Shown in pieces: positions 8,565 through 17,539 of a stretch of 64,000 bases of DNA. Origin of the DNA: Ignavibacteria bacterium (GTDB lineage Bacteria > Bacteroidota > Ignavibacteria > Kapaibacteriales > Kapaibacteriaceae); NCBI GenBank assembly GCA_016191145.1, contig JACPPD010000003.1, positions 186,001 through 250,000 on the forward strand, given 5' to 3'. How positions within the stretch are numbered: the first letter of the stretch is position 1; every line of letters begins with the position of its first letter. Below the pieces are notes generated by a model that had not been told where the DNA came from, ran no database searches, and saw only the letters and a program-made list of their open reading frames with translations. The position numbers and the translations under genes are program-made.

Positions 8565-10952
8565 GTGGGACAAACAGATCTGCGCAGTTGTAGCCACTGT
8601 GGAGAGCCGTGCCTTTCGGTAAGTATTTCCGAAGACGGCTTAACGTTTTGCTGTGCCGGATGCAAGAGCGTCTATCTGATTTTACGAGATAATAAACTTT
8701 GTGATTATTATGCCATAGACTCCGGTGCAGGGGTATCGATGCGTGGCGTTAATGCCGATGAAGCGAGGTATTCGATTCTGGAAGATTATCGAATAGCACA
8801 GCATCAGATATCATGGAAACAAGGTTCGCTTATTAAAGCGCATTTCGAGATACCGTCCATGCACTGTGCAAGCTGCATTTGGCTATTAGATCAGCTTCAC
8901 AAATTCGATCGGGGTATTCATTCGTCGGATGTGGATTTTTTGCGCAAGACCGTCTACGTCGAATTCGATGCAACTCTAACGTCGCTCAGAAAAATTGCGC
9001 TCCTGTTGTCGTCACTGGGATATGAACCGCTGCTAAATGCTGAAAGGGGCCATGGAAGCGCGGCAGCGCCGCAAAAAACGGCGATTCGCAGATTGTACAT
9101 GCGCATTGGTGTTGCAGGCTTTGCTGCCGGCAACATCATGATGTTTAGTATCTCGCATTATCTGGCGGGCGACGGAGGGTTGCTTCCCTCGCTCGAGCTG
9201 CTGTTCAATACCTTGAGTATCCTTCTTAGCATACCTGTGCTTGTGTACTCGGCATCTCCCTGGTTTACTTCTGCATATTCGGCGTTGCGCCGGCGTCACA
9301 TCAACCTTGACGTACCCGTTGCCCTGGGCATCAGCGTATTGTTTGTGCGGAGCATTGCCGACATTACTCTCGGCCATGGCGAAGGCTTTCTCGATTCCTT
9401 TGCAGGACTCGTACTGTTCCTGCTTATAGGGCGATTGTTTCATCAAAAAGCATTTGATGCAGTTTCATTCGACCGCACGTTCCGTTCCTTTTTTCCGCTA
9501 TCGGTGCGTGTAGACGTCCGCGGAGAACAGCGAATTATACCCATCGACGATGTTCAAACAGGTGATACCATCCTCATCCGTAATGGAGAAATAGTTCCCT
9601 GCGACAGCGTTCTCATTTCCCCTGCAGCATATATCGATTACAGCTTTGTTACGGGAGAATCTACACCGATTGAATTGGTTGGCGGCTCGGTTGTGCATGC
9701 CGGCGGCAAGGTAGTAGGCAAGACAGCCACGTTAACGGCAACGGCGCCGGCATCTCAAAGTCATCTCGCTTCGTTGTGGGAACGCTACGGCAAACACACC
9801 GAACGTCGGTCATTCACCGACCTCTCCGACAAGTTTGGAGCGAGGTTTACGGCTATAGCGATAACGACTGCAGTCGTGGGCTTCGTTGCATGGCTGCCCG
9901 ACGTTGGCGCAGCGCTCAATGTGTTTACCGCAGTCCTCATCATTGCATGTCCCTGTGCCTTAACCATTGCAGCGCCCGTTACGCTTGGAACGGCGATGGG
10001 AGCGCTTGGCAGAAATAAAATTTTCATCAAGAACACCGGAACGCTACTTGAGTTATCGAAATCCGATACTATCGTTTTTGATAAAACAGGCACATTGACC
10101 GAGCCCCTTAACACCATCACGTTTTCCGGTCGCGAACTTTCCGATGCCGAATGGTATAGCATTCGCGGTATTGCTTCCCACAGTATTCATCCCGTAGCAC
10201 AGAGCATTGCCATTGGCACACCGTCCGTGGAAGTGGATTCTGTTTACGAAGAGATTGGTCAGGGTATCGAAGGTCGTTGCAACGATCATTATGTGCGCTT
10301 GGGTACGCGGCAGTTTGTTGTAAGCGATGGTGAGACCGACGACAGCACTCACATAAGCATAGACGGCGACTACGTTGGATCGTTAACCCTGCAATCGAAA
10401 CTGCGCGACGGGATGCATGAGATGATGGACGAGTTACGGCGTGTACCGGCACGCCGTCCGCTGCTGACGCTCGTTGCAACAGGCGATTCGGAGCGGGACA
10501 AGCCTGTGCTCTGCTCCTTATTCAGCAATCACCAAATGTCGTTTCGTTTGTCGCCCGAAGACAAGGTCCGTTCCGTACAAGAACTTCAGACGTTGGGGCG
10601 AGCAGTGATGATGGTTGGCGACGGACTCAACGATGCAGCAGCGATGGGTTGTGCAAATGTGTCCGTTGCCGTTACCAACGACACATCAACGCTTGTGCCT
10701 GCATGCGATGTGGTGATGCCTGCAGGATTGCTACACCGCCTGCCTGCAATCCTCAAATTCGCCGGCAGTATGATAACAGTCATAAGAGCAAACCTCATTT
10801 TCACAATAGCCTACAATGTGCTTGGAATTGCGCTTGCGCTGGCCGGTCTTCTAACGCCAGTACTCACGGCTATCATGATGCCAGTGAGTTCCTTGGTAGT
10901 TGTTGGTCTGAGTGTAGGCGGAGCCCGCCTGTATTCACGGAGGATTCGGTGA
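8565..10952 (+). CDS. ccoI: Copper-transporting P1B ATPase for cbb3 oxidase assembly (CcoI/FixI type)
   Basis: A 795-residue metal-transporting P-type ATPase. The N-terminus has a cysteine-rich segment (CSHCGEPC and CCAGCKSVY) typical of CcoI. A heavy-metal-associated domain follows with MHCASC near residue 100. The transmembrane CPC motif (IIACPCALT) is near residue 460, the phosphorylation site DKTGTLTE near 506, and the hinge MVGDGLNDAAAM near 685. In cbb3 systems it delivers copper for CuB of CcoN. It starts at GTG 8565 directly after the rrf2-like gene, and its stop overlaps the ccoS start (GTGA). Confidence 0.93.
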   Translation: MGQTDLRSCSHCGEPCLSVSISEDGLTFCCAGCKSVYLILRDNKLCDYYAIDSGAGVSMRGVNADEARYSILEDYRIAQHQISWKQGSLIKAHFEIPSMHCASCIWLLDQLHKFDRGIHSSDVDFLRKTVYVEFDATLTSLRKIALLLSSLGYEPLLNAERGHGSAAAPQKTAIRRLYMRIGVAGFAAGNIMMFSISHYLAGDGGLLPSLELLFNTLSILLSIPVLVYSASPWFTSAYSALRRRHINLDVPVALGISVLFVRSIADITLGHGEGFLDSFAGLVLFLLIGRLFHQKAFDAVSFDRTFRSFFPLSVRVDVRGEQRIIPIDDVQTGDTILIRNGEIVPCDSVLISPAAYIDYSFVTGESTPIELVGGSVVHAGGKVVGKTATLTATAPASQSHLASLWERYGKHTERRSFTDLSDKFGARFTAIAITTAVVGFVAWLPDVGAALNVFTAVLIIACPCALTIAAPVTLGTAMGALGRNKIFIKNTGTLLELSKSDTIVFDKTGTLTEPLNTITFSGRELSDAEWYSIRGIASHSIHPVAQSIAIGTPSVEVDSVYEEIGQGIEGRCNDHYVRLGTRQFVVSDGETDDSTHISIDGDYVGSLTLQSKLRDGMHEMMDELRRVPARRPLLTLVATGDSERDKPVLCSLFSNHQMSFRLSPEDKVRSVQELQTLGRAVMMVGDGLNDAAAMGCANVSVAVTNDTSTLVPACDVVMPAGLLHRLPAILKFAGSMITVIRANLIFTIAYNVLGIALALAGLLTPVLTAIMMPVSSLVVVGLSVGGARLYSRRIR

Positions 10953-11137
10953 GCGTTATACCCTTGCTCGTGATCTGCAGCATAATAATTGCCGGTGGTT
11001 TTCTAGTGGCATTTTTGTGGGCTGTTGGAAGGGGTCAGTACGACGATCTTCACACACCGGCGATGAAAATAATTCTTGACGACAGAAACACTGAACAAAA
11101 TGATAATAATGACAACAAAAGGCCGAGGACATCATGA
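10949..11137 (+). CDS. ccoS: cbb3 oxidase assembly protein CcoS
   Basis: A 62-residue single-span membrane protein. A GTG start overlaps the ccoI stop, and the ATGA at the end overlaps ccoNO. The sequence runs SVIPLLVICSIIIAGGFLVA, then FLWAVGRGQYDDLHTPA; the W-x(5)-GQYDDL..PA pattern is the CcoS signature. An acidic, Asn-rich tail follows. CcoS is needed for cofactor insertion into cbb3 oxidase. Both overlaps point to translational coupling. Confidence 0.93.
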   Translation: MSVIPLLVICSIIIAGGFLVAFLWAVGRGQYDDLHTPAMKIILDDRNTEQNDNNDNKRPRTS

Positions 11138-13308
11138 GTGAGGTTGGCGCTGGAGGTAGTCGAACTGAGACGATTGCGTATGACAATGCGATTGTGCGTT
11201 GGTTCGCCATGGCAACGCTTGTTTGGGGAATTGTGGGATTCCTTGTGGGTATTGTTGTTGCTGTCAAGTTATACCTCCCGGATTTTCTTGGGGGACTCAA
11301 CTTCCTCTCGTACGGAAGGCTGCGCCCCCTACACACAAATGCGGTAATCTTTGCTTTTGCAGGGAATGCCATCTTTGTTGGCGTGTATTATTCGCTGCAG
11401 CGATTATGCAAGGCGAGAATGTTCAGCGATTTGCTGAGCAAGGTACATTTCTGGGGATGGCAACTGATTATTGTAAGTGCTGCCGTTACCTTGCCGCTTG
11501 GGATTACCACGAGCAAGGAATATGCAGAACTTGAGTGGCCCATTGATATTGCGATTGCCCTTGTTTGGGTGGTCTTTGGATGGAATATGATGGGAACTAT
11601 TGTCCGCAGAAGGGAAAAGCATCTCTATGTGGCAATATGGTTTTATATCGCCACATTCCTCACCGTTGCGTTATTACACATTGTTAATTCTTTCGAACTT
11701 CCCGTTTCGCTGCTGAAAAGTTATTCTATGTATGCCGGTGTTCAGGACGCCTTAGTACAGTGGTGGTATGGGCACAATGCCGTAGCGTTCTTTCTTACGA
11801 CTCCATTCCTGGGAATTATGTACTACTTTATTCCCAAGGCTGCCGACCGGCCCATCTTTTCCTACCGACTATCGATCGTACACTTTTGGGCGCTAATCTT
11901 TCTGTACATCTGGGCTGGTCCGCATCACCTGTTGTATACGGCACTGCCGGGATGGGCACAGTCTCTCGGAGTAGCCTTTAGCTTTATGCTCATCGCACCT
12001 TCGTGGGGAGGAATGGTAAATGGCTTGATGACGCTGCGCGGTGCCTGGGATAAGGTGCGAACCGATCCTGTGTTAAAGTTTCTCGTTGTTGGGGTCACGG
12101 CTTACGGCATGGCAACGTTCGAAGGTCCAATGATGTCGTTGAAGAACATCAATGCCATAGTGCACTACACCGATTACATCATTGGCCACGTGCATCTGGG
12201 AGCACTACTGTGGAATGGTGGGCTTGCGTTTGCAATGCTGTACTACATTTTTCCGCGCATATACCGGACGAAGCTGCACAGCGTGCCGATGGCGAACTGG
12301 CATTTCTGGCTCATGACGCTCGGAGTTCTCGCATACGTGATTCCAATGTACTGGGGTGGAATCACACAATCGTTGATGTGGAAGCAGTTCCAGCCCGATG
12401 GATCGTTACAATACCCGAACTTTCTGGAAACGGTAACGCAGCTCATTCCGATGTATGTGATGCGTTCCATTGGCGGAGTCATGTATTTGTCGGGTGCAAT
12501 ACTTGGTGCATGGAACTTGTACAAGACGGCGCGCAGCGGAAAACTCGTTGCGAACGAAGAAGTGCAGGTTGTTAATCGTATGGCTGAGTTCAGGGAAGCA
12601 CAAGCTCACAAGGAAGGCTGGCACAGGATTTTGGAGGGGGCTCCGTTACGCTTCAGTGTCTTTGTTTTTGTTGCAGTGGCAATCGGAGGTATCGTTGAAT
12701 ACGTGCCAACTGCACTGATTAAGAGCAATGTGCCCACAATTGCATCGGTGATGCCATACACACCGCTGGAGCTGGAAGGGCGCGACATCTATGTTCGAGA
12801 AGGATGCTATACATGTCACTCGCAGATGGTTCGCCCCTTTCGAAGCGAGACTGAACGGTACGGTGAGTATTCCAAGGCTGGTGAGTTTGTGTACGATCAC
12901 CCGTTTCAGTGGGGGTCTAAACGAACCGGACCCGACCTGCACCGTGTTGGGAAAAAGTATCCCGACGCGTGGCATTGGAAGCACATGCAGGATCCGCGTT
13001 CGACGTCGCCGAATTCCATTATGCCTGCCTATCCATGGATGTATTCAACAGACCTCGATGTATCGCATACCGAAGGTAAGATTCTCACCATGCAATTACT
13101 CGGAGTCCCATACCCAGATGGCTTTGCGGCTAAAGCTGTAGCTGATGCCAAAACACAGGCCCAGAAAATTGCAGACAACCTTTCTTCATCGGGTATCAAG
13201 GGAGTAGATCCTGGCAAGGAAATCATCGCCGTGATTGCATACCTGCAGCGGCTCGGCACAGATATTAAAAAAGATCAGAATGTTTCAAATAAGGCTAATT
13301 CGAGGTAG
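11134..13308 (+). CDS. ccoNO: cbb3-type cytochrome c oxidase, fused subunits I and II (CcoN-CcoO)
   Basis: A 724-residue fusion. Residues about 1-490 are CcoN, the heme-copper subunit with many membrane spans and the conserved histidines, for example YGRLRPLHTNAVIFAF, WWYGHNAVAFFLT and HYTDYIIGHVHLGALLWNG. Residues about 505-724 are CcoO, a membrane anchor plus a c-type heme domain with GCYTCHSQMVRPF near residue 558. Together they reduce oxygen at the inner membrane with high affinity and pump protons. Fused CcoNO is known in Bacteroidota-type cbb3 loci. It overlaps ccoS by four bases and is followed three bases later by ccoQ. Confidence 0.96.
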   Translation: MSEVGAGGSRTETIAYDNAIVRWFAMATLVWGIVGFLVGIVVAVKLYLPDFLGGLNFLSYGRLRPLHTNAVIFAFAGNAIFVGVYYSLQRLCKARMFSDLLSKVHFWGWQLIIVSAAVTLPLGITTSKEYAELEWPIDIAIALVWVVFGWNMMGTIVRRREKHLYVAIWFYIATFLTVALLHIVNSFELPVSLLKSYSMYAGVQDALVQWWYGHNAVAFFLTTPFLGIMYYFIPKAADRPIFSYRLSIVHFWALIFLYIWAGPHHLLYTALPGWAQSLGVAFSFMLIAPSWGGMVNGLMTLRGAWDKVRTDPVLKFLVVGVTAYGMATFEGPMMSLKNINAIVHYTDYIIGHVHLGALLWNGGLAFAMLYYIFPRIYRTKLHSVPMANWHFWLMTLGVLAYVIPMYWGGITQSLMWKQFQPDGSLQYPNFLETVTQLIPMYVMRSIGGVMYLSGAILGAWNLYKTARSGKLVANEEVQVVNRMAEFREAQAHKEGWHRILEGAPLRFSVFVFVAVAIGGIVEYVPTALIKSNVPTIASVMPYTPLELEGRDIYVREGCYTCHSQMVRPFRSETERYGEYSKAGEFVYDHPFQWGSKRTGPDLHRVGKKYPDAWHWKHMQDPRSTSPNSIMPAYPWMYSTDLDVSHTEGKILTMQLLGVPYPDGFAAKAVADAKTQAQKIADNLSSSGIKGVDPGKEIIAVIAYLQRLGTDIKKDQNVSNKANSR

Positions 13309-13311
13309 AGC

Positions 13312-13512
13312 ATGTACAAAAACGTCATCGCAGACATCCCCGGAATAGAATACTATCCCATTGTTGCACTCATATTCTTCTTTGGATTCTTTATCTGTCT
13401 GATGGTCTGGTATTTCAGAGCGGACAGACAGAAGCTGGAATCGATAGCGCTCATGGCCATCCGAGACGATTACATGCCGGAGCAGGTCCCGAATTCATCG
13501 GAAAGGAATTGA
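13312..13512 (+). CDS. ccoQ: CcoQ-like cbb3 oxidase small subunit
   Basis: A 66-residue protein with one membrane span (YPIVALIFFFGFFICLMVWY) followed by a basic and polar tail (FRADRQKLESIA). It sits between ccoNO and ccoP, where CcoQ is normally found, and has the right size. Small cbb3 subunits are poorly conserved in sequence, so the call rests on position, length and topology. Confidence 0.8.
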   Translation: MYKNVIADIPGIEYYPIVALIFFFGFFICLMVWYFRADRQKLESIALMAIRDDYMPEQVPNSSERN

Positions 13513-13514
13513 AT

Positions 13515-14126
13515 ATGGGCAACAATGATAAAGAGCCGCTGCTGGACCATGATGCCGACGGTATCCGCGAATACGACAATAGCCTGCCACGATGGTGGTT
13601 GTATGGATTCTACTTTACAATCATCATGAGCGTTATTTACATCTTCTATTACCACGTCTATAGCGGTCCCGATTGGAACTTCTTATGGTATGGCGAAAAG
13701 AGTCAGGAAGCCGAGTACGATGCAGAGGTTGCCGCCGCAAAGGCTCTCATGCCTGCCTCGCCAAAGGGACCTGCCGTCAAGATGGCGCTGCTCACGGATC
13801 AGGAATCGCTCAGCAGGGGCAAGACGATTTTTAACAGTACGAATAATCTCTGCTTCACCTGCCACCGCAGCGATTTAGGCGGTCAGATTGGCCCCAACCT
13901 CACAGATCAATTCTGGATGCACGGCTGCTCACTGCAAGAGATTGTAAAAAATATTACAAGCGGTTTTCCCGAAAAAGGAATGCTTCCGTTTGGAAGCGGT
14001 AACAAATTGTCGGATAGGGAACTGTTGGAGGTTGCTTCCTATGTGTTAAGTAACAGGGGAACGAATCCTCCCAATCCAAAGCCAAGAGAAGAAGAGCGTG
14101 AAATAGAATGCAATGGCGATAGTTGA
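13515..14126 (+). CDS. ccoP: cbb3 oxidase subunit III (CcoP), one heme motif
   Basis: A protein of about 203 residues. Its N-terminal domain, DGIREYDNSLPRWW followed by a membrane span, is the CcoP anchor. A cytochrome c domain carries CFTCH near residue 117 and a later methionine region (PEKGMLPFGSG). Proteobacterial CcoP has two CxxCH motifs; only one is present here. CcoP passes electrons from soluble cytochrome c to the CcoNO core. The ATG at 13515 is used; a TTG two codons earlier overlaps the ccoQ stop. Its 3' end overlaps ccoG by 14 bases. Confidence 0.93.
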   Translation: MGNNDKEPLLDHDADGIREYDNSLPRWWLYGFYFTIIMSVIYIFYYHVYSGPDWNFLWYGEKSQEAEYDAEVAAAKALMPASPKGPAVKMALLTDQESLSRGKTIFNSTNNLCFTCHRSDLGGQIGPNLTDQFWMHGCSLQEIVKNITSGFPEKGMLPFGSGNKLSDRELLEVASYVLSNRGTNPPNPKPREEEREIECNGDS

Positions 14127-15564
14127 ACTTGATGTCCTAGAGGATCACGAACGATTCCGATCCGAACTTTCCAGCATCCTACCAGATGGGAGAAGACGTT
14201 GGATTTATGCCCGGAAACCGTCGGGTATTTATTACACGGCGCGAACAATTCTCAGCGTTGTGCTTGTTGCCTTTCTGTTGTTAGCCCCCTTCATAAAAAT
14301 TGGTGGACATCAGTTCCTGCTGCTGAATATTCTTTCCCGAGAATTCGTCTTCTTCGGTGTTCCATTCTGGCCAAACGATTTCTATCTGGTGGCGTTGATC
14401 TTTCTGGCGGTAATTGTAACTATTGTTCTGTTTACCGCAACGCTCGGCAGAATATGGTGCGGATGGCTGTGCCCGCAAACAATTTTTATGGAAATGGTTT
14501 TCAGAAAAATTGAATGGATGATTGAAGGGGGCCCGAAGGAGCAGGCAAAGCGGCATTCAGGTCCGTGGACGTGGGATCGTATCTGGAGAACATCTGTCAA
14601 GGTTGGCATCTTCTTCGCGATATCGTTCATCATTGCAAATACTTTCCTTTCCTATGTGATTTCGAGCGACACACTCTTGTTGTATGTACGAGAAGGACCA
14701 TTCAGCCATGCAAGCCTGTTCGTGGGTTTGCTGTTCTTCACGTTTGTGTTCTTTATGGTGTTCTACCGATTCCGCGAACAGGCATGCGTTGTGGCGTGTC
14801 CGTATGGACGGTATATGTCTGCGCTTGTAGATGAAACCACCGTTGCCGTTACCTACGATTACATGCGCGGTGAACAGCGGGCTAAGTGGAGTAAGGCAGA
14901 CAACGCAGCGCGCAAATCCATGCACGGTACCGATGGTGAATTTCGCCGACCCCACGGCAGAGGCGATTGCGTTGACTGTTATCAATGTGTAACTGTATGT
15001 CCAACCGGAATAGACATTCGGAATGGTATTCAGTTGGAGTGTGTTAACTGTACAGCATGTATCGATGCATGCGATGAAGTGATGACCAGGGTTGGCCTGC
15101 CCAAAGGCTTGGTCAGGTACTCGAGTCAGCAGCAAATAGAGCAGCACACGACGTCGTGGTTAACTGGCCGTATTAAAGCATATCTCATTGTCTGGACGTT
15201 ACTGATGGTTGCCGCAATAACACTGTTTGCAATGCGCTCAACGCTTGACGTAGGGATACTGCGTCAGGAGGGCACTACGTGGGTTACAACAGCCACCGGA
15301 ATGGGAAATTTTTATCGCCTTCAGATTATTAACAAAAGCAACAAAGACCTGCCGTATGTGCTGAATGTTGTAGAGCCCGCCGGAGCAGTGATTACTCCGA
15401 TAGATTTGCCCAAGGTTGTTCATGGGGGGCAGATTATGAAGGGCAGGTTCCTTGTTACAATTCCGACCGACATTGCAACATCGTTCGACAAAAAACTTGT
15501 CCTTTCAATTCAATCGAATGGAGAGATTGTTAAAACCGTCACGACATCATTTGTGATGCCATGA
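14113..15564 (+). CDS. ccoG: cbb3 oxidase accessory ferredoxin-like protein CcoG
   Basis: A 483-residue polytopic membrane protein with a ferredoxin module. WCGWLCPQTIFME lies near residue 114 and ACVVACPYGRYMS near 225. Two 4Fe-4S motifs, CYQCVTVCPTG and CVNCTACIDAC, lie at about 290-320. A C-terminal Ig-like domain (DUF4405/FixG C-terminal type) follows the last membrane span. CcoG acts in copper reduction and maturation of cbb3 oxidase. It overlaps both neighbours by a few bases, as in a coupled operon. Confidence 0.94.
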   Translation: MAIVELDVLEDHERFRSELSSILPDGRRRWIYARKPSGIYYTARTILSVVLVAFLLLAPFIKIGGHQFLLLNILSREFVFFGVPFWPNDFYLVALIFLAVIVTIVLFTATLGRIWCGWLCPQTIFMEMVFRKIEWMIEGGPKEQAKRHSGPWTWDRIWRTSVKVGIFFAISFIIANTFLSYVISSDTLLLYVREGPFSHASLFVGLLFFTFVFFMVFYRFREQACVVACPYGRYMSALVDETTVAVTYDYMRGEQRAKWSKADNAARKSMHGTDGEFRRPHGRGDCVDCYQCVTVCPTGIDIRNGIQLECVNCTACIDACDEVMTRVGLPKGLVRYSSQQQIEQHTTSWLTGRIKAYLIVWTLLMVAAITLFAMRSTLDVGILRQEGTTWVTTATGMGNFYRLQIINKSNKDLPYVLNVVEPAGAVITPIDLPKVVHGGQIMKGRFLVTIPTDIATSFDKKLVLSIQSNGEIVKTVTTSFVMP

Positions 15565-16013
15565 AAAAGTTTGATTTTCACTGGGGCTGGCGGATTGGTA
15601 TCGTCTATACCTTGTTTGCACTGGCAACATTGGGTTTCGTTGCCTTTGCCATGATGCAGAGTGTGGACCTTGTACGTCCTGATTACTATGAACAGTCGCT
15701 GCAATACGACGCAACACAAACTGCACGATCGAATGCAGCCCGCCTTGCCGACGGCATCTCGATTTCGTATCTGCGTGGTGGTGCCGTCGCGGTGCAACTA
15801 CCTCGGGACCATGCCGGGTATGCCGTTGGATCAGTGCTGCTATACCGCCCCGACGAACCGAATGCCGACGTAACGCTGAAGCTGAATCTTGCCGCAGATG
15901 GAACGATGATCATCGATGCACTACGATTTAAAAAGGGTGTCTGGAAAGTCACTGTTAGCTGGAGAGCTTATGATAAATATTATGAGTATCAATCGTCACT
16001 TTACATTGAGTAA
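15561..16013 (+). CDS. ccoH: CcoH/FixH family protein
   Basis: A 150-residue protein with an N-terminal membrane anchor (WRIGIVYTLFALATLGFVAFAM) and an extracytoplasmic beta domain containing VRPDYYEQSLQYD, the usual FixH N-terminal pattern (D-Y-Y-x-x-x-L). FixH/CcoH is required for cbb3 oxidase stability and assembly. It overlaps the ccoG stop (ATGA) and is followed six bases later by the SafE-like gene. Confidence 0.9.
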   Translation: MKKFDFHWGWRIGIVYTLFALATLGFVAFAMMQSVDLVRPDYYEQSLQYDATQTARSNAARLADGISISYLRGGAVAVQLPRDHAGYAVGSVLLYRPDEPNADVTLKLNLAADGTMIIDALRFKKGVWKVTVSWRAYDKYYEYQSSLYIE

Positions 16014-16019
16014 CCATTG

Positions 16020-16724
16020 ATGGAACTGCTTGCAGGATTATTGCTTGGGCTGGCCGGGTCCTTGCACTGTGTGGGCATGTGCGGTCCCATTGTGGTTGGC
16101 CTGCAATTAGGCAGGCTTACGTACCAGGTGGGGAGAGTTGTAACCTACATGCTGCTTGGATTGGTAAGCGGATTGGGTGCTGGTTTGGTTGCGTTATCTG
16201 TAGCGGAGAGCACGGTAAGTATTGTTGCCGGTATTCTGATGATTCTTTCGGCTGGAGTTCAAATATTGTTGCACAGATCCATTATTCCCGGCGCATTGCT
16301 GATGAAGATTACGCGGCCAGTGAGCCTTGCTATGAGGCGTGCCGTTGGGAAGCGCTCTGTGGCAGCATCGTTTGGTATGGGGCTGTTAAACGGTTTGCTG
16401 CCGTGCGGACTAGTTCTTTCGGCAGTTCTTGGAGCGGCGTCTGTAGTAGACCCGATTCGCGGAGCCCTGTTCATGGGATTGTTTGGAGTTGGTACCATCC
16501 CTGCCATGTGGCTCCTATCATGGAGCGGCAGAAAGTTATCCGAACGTTTTACGAGATCACTTCGCATCATTCTTCCGTCTCTTGCCCTCGCAGTTGGAGG
16601 CATTCTTGTTATTCGGGGAATGGGGCTGGGAATACCGTATCTCTCGCCACCTTCATACACGCATCAAGGCAATGATGCATGCTGTACGCCAGCCGTTCAA
16701 CCTAATATTCAAACGACACAGTAA
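16020..16724 (+). CDS. SafE/TauE-type membrane protein linked to cbb3 assembly
   Basis: A 234-residue membrane protein with about six spans and short cysteine motifs: HCVGMCGPIV near residue 18 and GLLNGLLPCGLV near 125. This is the sulfite-exporter/DsbD-like family gene regularly found at the end of ccoG-ccoH clusters, where copper handling or heme delivery has been proposed. The C-terminus has a short Cys-Cys pair (NDACCTP). I used the ATG at 16020 because the preceding TTG gives only one more residue. A run of eight T follows the stop, without a clear stem. Confidence 0.85.
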   Translation: MELLAGLLLGLAGSLHCVGMCGPIVVGLQLGRLTYQVGRVVTYMLLGLVSGLGAGLVALSVAESTVSIVAGILMILSAGVQILLHRSIIPGALLMKITRPVSLAMRRAVGKRSVAASFGMGLLNGLLPCGLVLSAVLGAASVVDPIRGALFMGLFGVGTIPAMWLLSWSGRKLSERFTRSLRIILPSLALAVGGILVIRGMGLGIPYLSPPSYTHQGNDACCTPAVQPNIQTTQ

Positions 16725-16765
16725 TTTTGTTTTTTTTTGAATTAATCGAAAAAGGAGACTATCCC

Positions 16766-17179
16766 ATGGGCAAGAGACAATTCATTGTATTTCTAACATG
16801 TTTTGCCTTTGCTGGCACCGCATACACATCTGCACAGGATGTAAACAATGGTAAAAAAATATTCAATGAATACTGCAGGACCTGTCATCAGGAAAATGGC
16901 CAGGGCCTGGGCGTTGTTTATCCACCACTAGCCAAGAGCGACTACATTTCCAAAACCGACAAACAGACTATTATACGCGAAGTTGTTTTTGGAAAGACTG
17001 GCAAGGTGAAGGTTAATGGTAAGGATTTTAATGGCATGATGATGCCGCTGCCGCCAAAGTATAAGGATAAAGACATTGCCGACGTTATCACGTTTGTCTT
17101 TACAAATTTTGGCAACAAAAAGGGGAAGGTTACAGAAAAAGAAGTCACGGCCGCCAAGAAGAAAGGAAAAATCAAGTAA
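16766..17179 (+). CDS. Exported monoheme cytochrome c
   Basis: A 137-residue c-type cytochrome with a signal peptide cleaved after TAYTSA, a heme site CRTCH near residue 38 and a candidate axial methionine in GMMMPLPP. The C-terminal tail is lysine-rich (KKGKVTEKEVTAAKKKGK). It is a plausible electron donor to CcoP, given its place directly after the oxidase genes. The ATG at 16766 is supported by an AAAGGAG ribosome-binding site; an upstream in-frame TTG would break the signal peptide. Confidence 0.9.
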   Translation: MGKRQFIVFLTCFAFAGTAYTSAQDVNNGKKIFNEYCRTCHQENGQGLGVVYPPLAKSDYISKTDKQTIIREVVFGKTGKVKVNGKDFNGMMMPLPPKYKDKDIADVITFVFTNFGNKKGKVTEKEVTAAKKKGKIK

Positions 17180-17206
17180 CAATTGTAAGACCCATAATTG
17201 TGTAAA

Positions 17207-17232
17207 TTTGTGGTTTAAGAAGAAACCACAAA
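17207..17232 (+). terminator. Perfect 10-bp hairpin after the cytochrome c gene
   Basis: Arms TTTGTGGTTT and AAACCACAAA enclose the loop AAGAAG. It has no following T-run, so it may be a weak terminator, a processing site or an mRNA-stabilising hairpin between the oxidase cluster and the next gene. Confidence 0.4.
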
Positions 17233-17239
17233 ACATCCC

Positions 17240-17539
17240 GTGAGTATGCCCCGAGTCTTGTTTCGCGTTACATATTTGATACCCGATGGCAAAAGGTCAG
17301 AGTACCTATCGCTCGTGGGGAAGCTTCGAAAGCACTACGCCTCTAATGGCATTGACTATGCCGTATATGAGGACAAAGGGAAGCATAATCACTTTCAAGA
17401 GGTGTATGTATATCCTTCTATGGAAGCATACGAAGCATCGGACGATCCATCGACGCTTACCGATGTTTCCGAAACCATCGATGCTGTATATGCAATGGCT
17501 TCCAAAGTAGAATATGACGTGGCGAAAGAAGTTACGTGA
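17240..17539 (+). CDS. Small protein resembling a dimeric alpha/beta-barrel (ABM-like)
   Basis: A 99-residue cytoplasmic protein from a GTG start; an ATG at 17246 is two codons on. The order is a beta-strand (RVLFRVTYLIPDGKRSEYLS), a helix, VYEDKGKHNHFQEVYVYPS and a helix ending near SETIDAVYAMASKV. That matches the ferredoxin-like fold of antibiotic-biosynthesis-monooxygenase or EthD-type proteins, but I see no catalytic signature. Its 3' end overlaps the glycosyltransferase start by 26 bases, so it is probably in that operon. Confidence 0.6.
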   Translation: MSMPRVLFRVTYLIPDGKRSEYLSLVGKLRKHYASNGIDYAVYEDKGKHNHFQEVYVYPSMEAYEASDDPSTLTDVSETIDAVYAMASKVEYDVAKEVT

